64,000 nucleotides of DNA from Methanoculleus sp. (GTDB taxonomy: Archaea > Halobacteriota > Methanomicrobia > Methanomicrobiales > Methanoculleaceae). Positions 59,340-64,000 of the stretch are shown here, piece after piece (the first letter of the stretch is position 1; each line of letters opens with the position of its first letter). The notes under the pieces are model-generated. The model was not told the origin of the DNA. It worked only from the letters and a program-made list of their open reading frames with translations, and made no database searches. The translations under genes and the position numbers were made by a program. The stretch is from NCBI GenBank assembly GCA_018433835.1, contig JAHDQM010000020.1:25922-89921 (forward strand), in the 5' to 3' direction.

Positions 59340-60476
59340 CTAGTTCGCAGTATGGAGTTTTACCTGGTATGGGTTTTGTATTATTTCGACAAAACATTGG
59401 CCTATTATCTCCTGGGGGGCGAACGACGAGTACCACGGGTTCAGATATACATTTGTCATGGGTATGCCATATGCTTTGTACGACATACTGTAAAAGTTCG
59501 TGTCACCCGGCACATCGGTATTGTCGTCGACATACCAGCCTTCCAGCGCACATGCCACCAGGCAATTGCTCTGGGGCTGAATACTGTCTGGTGTGACTAC
59601 ACTACTCTGACCTGTTGTGCAGTCTTCCAGTGAGACAATCCAGAGACTCCTAACACCATCCCAATAGATGCGCCCTTTCATTGTATCCCCCGTGTTCAAC
59701 ACAATAGTCGACCCGATAAGGTCAGGGCCGTCAGGATCGCACCCCCATGCCTGTCCTTCCCATCTTTGCTGTTGTGGATTATACCGGATTACGGGCTGGA
59801 GCAAGTAGCGGCTGGGTGTATCCCCCTGAATAACGTTGAACAGATATATCATCTCACCAACCTCAAGTGAAGGTGGAGCGGACGGGACTGTCCAGTACGC
59901 GGTGTACTCCGTAATGCCGTTAAGATAATCTTCTGCCGATTCCAGCCAGTCACGACCTGTCCAACCCCGGGTTGATTCTGGACACGGTTTAGAGGTAGTA
60001 TCCTCGTTGATGACCCGGAGGATCAGTTCCCCTGCGGGATTAAGGACGAATATGGTGTCTCCCCTGTAGTATGCTCTTGAGTCATCCGGTATCTGGTGCA
60101 CCCAGGTGCAGGGCTTCTCAACGCCAGAGGGTGTGGGTATTTTTTCGGAACGTTCATCACTGACTGAAAGCAACTGGTCGCCATCCTTGTCGAAGACCCG
60201 CGTTATCCCGTCCGCCGCGTGGACGACGATCGAACCGAACGGTATCCCGTATATACCGCTCTCTGCCTTGCCCGGTTCCTCCTGAAGACTTAACATCCCG
60301 GAGATTGCGATCGTCTCAATCGATCTGTCCATCTTCAGTTCAGGAATCGTATACTGCTCAAGATCGACCCCCGTAGTCGTCTGTGCCTCTGCGCTCACAG
60401 CCGGCACCGCAACCACACTCACCAGCATTACCGCCAGGAGCGTGGAGAATGCCCGCATTCCAATCTTTCCATTCAT
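59340..60476 (-). CDS. Hypothetical secreted protein
   Basis: A 378-residue protein, GGAGGAAAGAAC before the ATG. Signal peptide MRAFSTLLAVMLVSVVAVPA then VSAE is almost the same as in the genes at 57997 and 53802. The mature part contains ITEYTAYWTVPSAPPSLEVG then EMIYLFNVIQ, a pattern like that of secreted beta-sandwich proteins with a 'VPxxP ... FLFNGIQ' block, but no catalytic residues can be named. Controlled by leader copy B. Confidence 0.65.
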   Translation of the reverse strand: MNGKIGMRAFSTLLAVMLVSVVAVPAVSAEAQTTTGVDLEQYTIPELKMDRSIETIAISGMLSLQEEPGKAESGIYGIPFGSIVVHAADGITRVFDKDGDQLLSVSDERSEKIPTPSGVEKPCTWVHQIPDDSRAYYRGDTIFVLNPAGELILRVINEDTTSKPCPESTRGWTGRDWLESAEDYLNGITEYTAYWTVPSAPPSLEVGEMIYLFNVIQGDTPSRYLLQPVIRYNPQQQRWEGQAWGCDPDGPDLIGSTIVLNTGDTMKGRIYWDGVRSLWIVSLEDCTTGQSSVVTPDSIQPQSNCLVACALEGWYVDDNTDVPGDTNFYSMSYKAYGIPMTNVYLNPWYSSFAPQEIIGQCFVEIIQNPYQVKLHTAN

Positions 60477-60514
60477 GTTCTTTCCTCCGATAGTGTCCCG
60501 GAGGCGGGAGGGAG

Positions 60515-60673
60515 CTTGCGGGGCGCGTCATCCGGTCGTCAACCGGGGATGGGCGACCCCCGCACACAAACGGGTACCGCACGCGGCACCCGATGCGATT
60601 CTGGGTCTTCAGAACATATAAAATCAGCAGGCATCGTTCGGCTGGAACCGAACGCACCATAAACCTTCTTATG
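60515..60673 (-). promoter_or_regulatory. Shared operator, promoter and structured leader, copy B
   Basis: Inverted repeat CGTTCGG-N6-CCGAACG at 60635-60654, TATA box at 60616-60624, and the same leader hairpins as copy A. Expected RNA start about 60594, giving a leader near 118 bases before ATG 60476. Confidence 0.7.
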
Positions 60674-60899
60674 GCGGGACAATGGTCCCCGCCCCTGCCA
60701 CGCTCGTCGAACCTCCCCCCACGGAACCGGGCACCTTCGCAGTTGTTCCCGGCAAGGACCGCCAAGAGTTATTCCCCCAGGAGGCCGGGTAACTAAAGCT
60801 GAGGCGTGGATTGTATTCTGCCAATCGGATGGGTCCGTTTTGAACAGACGAGGTACAGTTACATGTCAGGACGTAGCCGAATCGCCAGATACGGGTCGA
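60674..60899. other. Intergenic sequence without a supported gene
   Basis: A 36-codon proline-rich plus-strand frame (60682-60792) is open, but I see no promoter or ribosome binding site for it. The rest is noncoding. Confidence 0.25.
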
Positions 60900-61072
60900 T
60901 CAGAACCCGGAGTTTCCCCCGGTCACGCGAAGCGTCCCGGGCCCCGCAACCACCCCCAGCCGCGTGATAATCATATTCTCCGGCTTCACCGGTGTCCAGC
61001 AATAGTTACCCGACAATCCTCCAGCAGAGCAGTCACCATTTGTCCGGGACCTCACCCGATATAGAGGCACCA
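60900..61072 (-). pseudogene. Possible frameshifted C-terminal part of the gene at 61073
   Basis: Directly after the stop of the small membrane protein, another minus-strand frame reads MVPLYRVRSRTNGDCSAGGL, then NYCWTPVKPENMIITRLGVV and ends at 60900. It looks protein-like and may be the original tail of the gene at 61073-61501, cut off by a one-base change. Weak evidence. Confidence 0.25.
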
Positions 61073-61501
61073 TTACGTGGCGGGCACCGCATAGTTGCTC
61101 GTAATCATGAGAGCCTGAACGTCGCGCTCCGCCCGGACGGAGATTGCAAGAGAATGGCAACGCGCAATGGAAAACGCAAAGACCTCCGGATCTTCACCGT
61201 CGACCGAAATTTCAAAGTGGTACTCCCTCCCGTCATTCTTGATAGACGATGTTACATCCCCATCCGCCTCAAGTCGATATACTTCCGAACAGACAGGAAC
61301 ACGAATGCGAGTGGCGTTGGCGTCAAACACCGTTACGTTAACTTCGTGCGGCACATCATCGGTGTTAAAGACATGAAAAAGGTGTGGACTGCAGGGCGGA
61401 GTACCCTGCTGTTCCTGTCCGGTTCCGCAGAGAATGACCGTACCGGCCACAATCAGAATACCGACCACAGCAAGAACCGTCATCAACGTTGCTACCCGCA
61501 T
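61073..61501 (-). CDS. Small membrane-anchored hypothetical protein
   Basis: A 142-residue protein. ATG 61501 is seven bases after GAGGTGA; ATG 61507 is too close to it. One N-terminal helix (ATLMTVLAVVGILIVAGTVI) is followed by a beta-rich external part with several Cys and N-x-T sites. It begins 15 bases after the metalloprotease remnant ends, so they share a transcript. No known domain; possibly truncated at the C-terminus (see 60900-61072). Confidence 0.6.
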   Translation of the reverse strand: MRVATLMTVLAVVGILIVAGTVILCGTGQEQQGTPPCSPHLFHVFNTDDVPHEVNVTVFDANATRIRVPVCSEVYRLEADGDVTSSIKNDGREYHFEISVDGEDPEVFAFSIARCHSLAISVRAERDVQALMITSNYAVPAT

Positions 61502-61516
61502 CTCCATTTCACCTCG

Positions 61517-61839
61517 TCACTGGTATCCGGCGACGACCCCTTTCGTCTCACTGATCCTCCGGGCATTGTCATGTGATGCATCTCCATGCCGGGTGTCGCA
61601 CGAGTACTCAAGGCACATGTCGTTCCCCATGAAACTCGACCAGAGAGCTGTGTACCGATTATAAACGAACCACTCCGTCCAATGATATGCTTTTGCATAC
61701 GACGGATAGGGTGCTGTTGAGTCTTCGTGCCCTGCGCCGAAAAGGTGTCCGATCTCGTGTGCGGCGTTGATACATCGATGCGAGAATGTAGCCTGATAAC
61801 TGACCAGATATACATTGATCTCGCACTGCGGGAAGAGTG
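61517..61839 (-). pseudogene. 5'-truncated metzincin-type metalloprotease remnant
   Basis: The frame has a stop just upstream and no start codon before the zinc site. It reads FSHRCINAAHEIGHLFGAGH, the HExxHxxGxxH zinc motif, then GDASHDNARRISETKGVVAG to a TGA at 61517. The tail aligns with the end of the intact protein at 62318 (GDATHDNARAIREAKALVAG). The N-terminal two-thirds is gone, so it is not functional. Confidence 0.7.
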
Positions 61840-61851
61840 GAAATTAGAGAT

Positions 61852-62283
61852 TTAATCCACGTAGATGGTCCCAACCCTATAATAATGCCCTTCATATTCG
61901 AAATACCTCTTCTTACCGGTCGTATTGTCAATAACATATGTATCGATGGTCCGTTGCGTTATTTTTTCGGGGTACTCCACCTCACCCACACGGCGTAGGT
62001 CTCCTTCTTTGTATGATGGTCCCGACGGGTACGGTTCGCTCACCAGCAACACTTCTTCAAGTACGGGAAATTCCTGAATGTTCTGTTCATCAAGATAGAT
62101 AATCGTGCCCCCCAGGGCCTTCTGCTCTGTAATTTCGTGCACCTCAAGCCGATCGGGCGGGACGGTCAGAGAGAGGAAATAGGGAAAGCCGACGATACAG
62201 ATCAACGGGAGAACAATCAACAGACCCAACAATACGACAACTAACCTGTAGCGGCGCACTACCGCAGAAAGTGATTGTACCAT
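61852..62283 (-). CDS. Hypothetical membrane protein
   Basis: A 143-residue protein from ATG 62283, GGAGGTTTAAGA before it. One helix near the N-terminus (YRLVVVLLGLLIVLPLICIV), then an external domain of ~100 residues (RLEVHEITEQKALGGTIIYL, YFEYEGHYYRVGTIYVD). It lies 34 bases after the metalloprotease gene and may be its partner or inhibitor; this is inference. Confidence 0.6.
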   Translation of the reverse strand: MVQSLSAVVRRYRLVVVLLGLLIVLPLICIVGFPYFLSLTVPPDRLEVHEITEQKALGGTIIYLDEQNIQEFPVLEEVLLVSEPYPSGPSYKEGDLRRVGEVEYPEKITQRTIDTYVIDNTTGKKRYFEYEGHYYRVGTIYVD

Positions 62284-62317
62284 TCTTAAACCTCCATAAA
62301 AATTTGTAGGGATCGGA

Positions 62318-63631
62318 TCACACATAACCTGCAACCAACGCTTTTGCTTCACGAATGGCTCTTGCGTTGTCATGAGTGGCATCCCCATGATAATCGTCGG
62401 ATGAAAACTCATAGCAATTAAGATGTTCGAAGAAATAACTCCACATCACTGTATGAGTAAGGCCGCCGTTAAATGCATACGCCTGATTATATCCGCCCGT
62501 GCCCTCATGATGAGCATCGAAGTTATGGCCAATCTCGTGAATGCTTACACACCTGCGGCCATGAGCCGTACCCCAATAACACAGATCGTAAAAATCCGTC
62601 ACCATCTGTGCCCATGAGTGCCTTCCATCGTTTGTAAATCCATCTGCCAGTCCAATTGGAGTGCCGGTCATATCGTAACCGCCCAGGTATAAACCGAGGT
62701 CCGATGACCACAGGTCAAGATCGGAAGTTGGATACACAGCTTTGAACGCGCCAAGAGGATTTGATATGACTTCGGGACGGCTTGAGAGTTGGTATCGCCT
62801 AGAATCATGATAATCCATGACACAAAGAGCGACCTGAATATCGTCCCTCCCAAATTGTTGATTTGCTGTTGCGATTATGTCCTGTGCTGTCGCCTTCCAG
62901 TTTGTTTCATCTTGATAAAACTGGTTGTCAGTTACTACAAGGATATTGGCAGTGTAATACTGGTCAGTACCCTCAACCTGCAGCCCGGCCCATCGGTCAG
63001 GACCACTTGCCGAACCATTGTTCCCGGGTACTACAGGCCCATAGTCAATCACAGCAGGTTTTTCCTGACACTTGACGTCTTCGGAGCTGTAGATGATATG
63101 CAGAGGCGACAGTGACTTTTCCGCACGTGCTCGCGGTTCGACCGGTGTGATCCAGAAGGTCTTGTTGCCCAGCGTTATACTTCCGACAAGGACATTTTCC
63201 CCGGTCGTGAGAAGGACACTGCTCTCTTCCACACCCGGTATCGACCCTTCGTATGAATCGATTCCATCGTCGAGATTTTCGAACGTCATTCGATTCAAAG
63301 CCACACTGTAATCTTTCCCGTGGATCTGGATGGAGAGTACACCCTGCATCTCCCTGTTCAATGCAGCGTGATCAAACGTCACGAGATCGTACCGAGTAAT
63401 AATTTCAGGGATCTTAAGATCTTCAGGTTCAACAATTCCGGAAGACTCCAAGTCAGATACAGATGTAGCGTCCTTAACGAGAACATTCATGCATTCTCCG
63501 ATGATAACAGCGGGCCTATTGACACTCTCAGCACTTTCCATCGCGTCTTGAGCGCTGACACCCGGGATAATCAGCATTACTGCGATCAGGCATGTCAGGA
63601 GATAGCCCCAGTAATTTAGTCTGGTTCTCAT
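62318..63631 (-). CDS. Secreted metzincin-like zinc metalloprotease
   Basis: A 437-residue protein from ATG 63631 with GGAGGAAAACAA before it. Signal peptide YLLTCLIAVMLIIPGVSA. An N-terminal ~170-residue prodomain-like part precedes the catalytic domain (YYTANILVVTDNQFYQDETN onward). The zinc site is HEIGHNFDAHH (~residue 364), HExxHxxxxxH with Asp where metzincins have Gly, followed by a conserved-Met candidate (THTVMWSYFF) for the Met-turn. It would be secreted and degrade or process extracellular proteins. Leader copy C lies upstream. Confidence 0.82.
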   Translation of the reverse strand: MRTRLNYWGYLLTCLIAVMLIIPGVSAQDAMESAESVNRPAVIIGECMNVLVKDATSVSDLESSGIVEPEDLKIPEIITRYDLVTFDHAALNREMQGVLSIQIHGKDYSVALNRMTFENLDDGIDSYEGSIPGVEESSVLLTTGENVLVGSITLGNKTFWITPVEPRARAEKSLSPLHIIYSSEDVKCQEKPAVIDYGPVVPGNNGSASGPDRWAGLQVEGTDQYYTANILVVTDNQFYQDETNWKATAQDIIATANQQFGRDDIQVALCVMDYHDSRRYQLSSRPEVISNPLGAFKAVYPTSDLDLWSSDLGLYLGGYDMTGTPIGLADGFTNDGRHSWAQMVTDFYDLCYWGTAHGRRCVSIHEIGHNFDAHHEGTGGYNQAYAFNGGLTHTVMWSYFFEHLNCYEFSSDDYHGDATHDNARAIREAKALVAGYV

Positions 63632-63717
63632 TTTGTTTTCCTCCAAGATACTCCCGGAGGCCAGGAGAGGCACACGTATAAGTACGCAGAACGCTTACGT
63701 TCCCTTTGCCTCCGGGC

Positions 63718-63855
63718 ATGCGGGGTTCTTCATCCGGTCGTCAACCGGGGATGGGCGACCCCCGCACACGAGCGGGTACCGCACACGGCACCCAATGCGC
63801 TTCTGGGTCGTTAGAAGATATAAAATCGGCAGTCATCGTTCGGTTTTTTCCGAAT
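63718..63855 (-). promoter_or_regulatory. Shared operator, promoter and structured leader, copy C
   Basis: Inverted repeat TTCGG-TTTTTT-CCGAA at 63839-63854 (minus-strand reading has A-rich spacer), TATA ATTTTATAT at 63818-63826, and the same nested hairpin at about 63719-63767, with a changed internal loop. Expected RNA start about 63796, leader about 165 bases. Confidence 0.65.
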
Positions 63856-63932
63856 CTCTGAAAAATGTTTCTATAGTATGACAGTTCGCAGATCCACTGC
63901 TTGCCCGGAACTGAATCGCAAAGTTTAAGATT

Positions 63933-63950
63933 TGTTCGGCCAGAACCGAA
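63933..63950. promoter_or_regulatory. Fourth copy of the TTCGG-N6-CCGAA inverted repeat
   Basis: GTTCGG-CCAGAA-CCGAAC is perfect, and a TATA-like GCTTTATAAG lies about 12 bases to the right (63960-63970). It may serve another gene outside the window, read towards the right. Confidence 0.5.
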
Positions 63951-64000
63951 CGACGACAGCGGGCTTTATAAGATTCCCCCTCGAATTCGGGTTTAGTTCC

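Noticed and set aside
60682..60792. Small plus-strand proline-rich gene of 36 codons
   Set aside because: No ribosome binding site, no convincing TATA box and no recognised family; too short to support on composition alone.
1..64000. tRNA and rRNA genes
   Set aside because: Looked for CCA-less tRNA cloverleafs by conserved GGTTCGA-type arms and for rRNA signature stretches; none was convincing.

Overview
The window looks like a chromosome segment of a methanogenic archaeon of the order Methanomicrobiales, most likely a Methanoculleus-type organism. This rests on gene content and on the way genes start. Present are an AglB-type oligosaccharyltransferase, an Orc1/Cdc6 replication protein, an archaetidylinositol-phosphate-synthase-like enzyme, a PGF-CTERM surface protein, several iron-sulfur flavodoxins and a rubrerythrin/peroxiredoxin set. 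Many genes have a TATA box about 25-30 bases before the start codon and no ribosome binding site (leaderless starts). Most of the window is GC-rich. I see no rRNA, tRNA or CRISPR array. The genus is inferred, not proven.

Layout. 1-9.0 kb is an accessory zone: an AlbA_2/HATPase regulator bounded by direct repeats, a PDDEXK (DUF1016) gene that has lost its start codon, remnants of UPF0175 and MazF toxin-antitoxin genes, an intact MNT-HEPN pair and an Orc1/Cdc6 gene. 9.0-25 kb is a surface-polysaccharide island on the minus strand. It begins with a dead ISH3-like transposase, then an AT-rich block with a large membrane protein and a 1541-residue radical SAM/methyltransferase/GT2/GT4 fusion. A GC-rich set follows: Wzt/Wzm exporter, glycosyltransferases and all four dTDP-rhamnose genes (rfbC-B-D-A). 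25-28 kb is a second toxin-antitoxin zone: PIN gene, HEPN-antitoxin fusion, MNT, RelBE-like pair. 28-51.6 kb is mainly housekeeping: aglB, a lipid synthase, arsM with an AbrB-type protein, redox and oxidative-stress genes, CDF and BCCT transporters, flavodoxins, a histidine kinase with eight PAS domains, chorismate mutase, and an arginine operon argC-CBS-argJ-argB. 51.6-64 kb is a run of secreted, lipoprotein or surface-anchored proteins on the minus strand, interrupted by an MNT-HEPN pair on the plus strand.

Two noncoding themes stand out. First, three secreted-protein genes share a long, nearly identical upstream region. It holds an inverted repeat (TTCGG-N6-CCGAA) about 10 bases upstream of a TATA box, then a transcribed leader that folds into a nested hairpin whose stems are kept while one internal loop changes. 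A fourth copy of the inverted repeat lies at the right edge. This looks like a small co-regulated secretion regulon with an RNA leader element. Second, a dispersed family of short hairpins with a constant CCGAAGG centre and variable stems is scattered through intergenic DNA and is also found in frame inside at least two protein genes and inside a broken mazF gene.

Functional picture. The rfb, wzm/wzt and glycosyltransferase genes would make and export a rhamnose-containing glycan. AglB would transfer N-glycans to S-layer or secreted proteins, such as those encoded at the right end. The redox cluster suits a strict anaerobe coping with oxygen. The many broken toxin-antitoxin genes mark the accessory zones as sites of repeated gain and decay.
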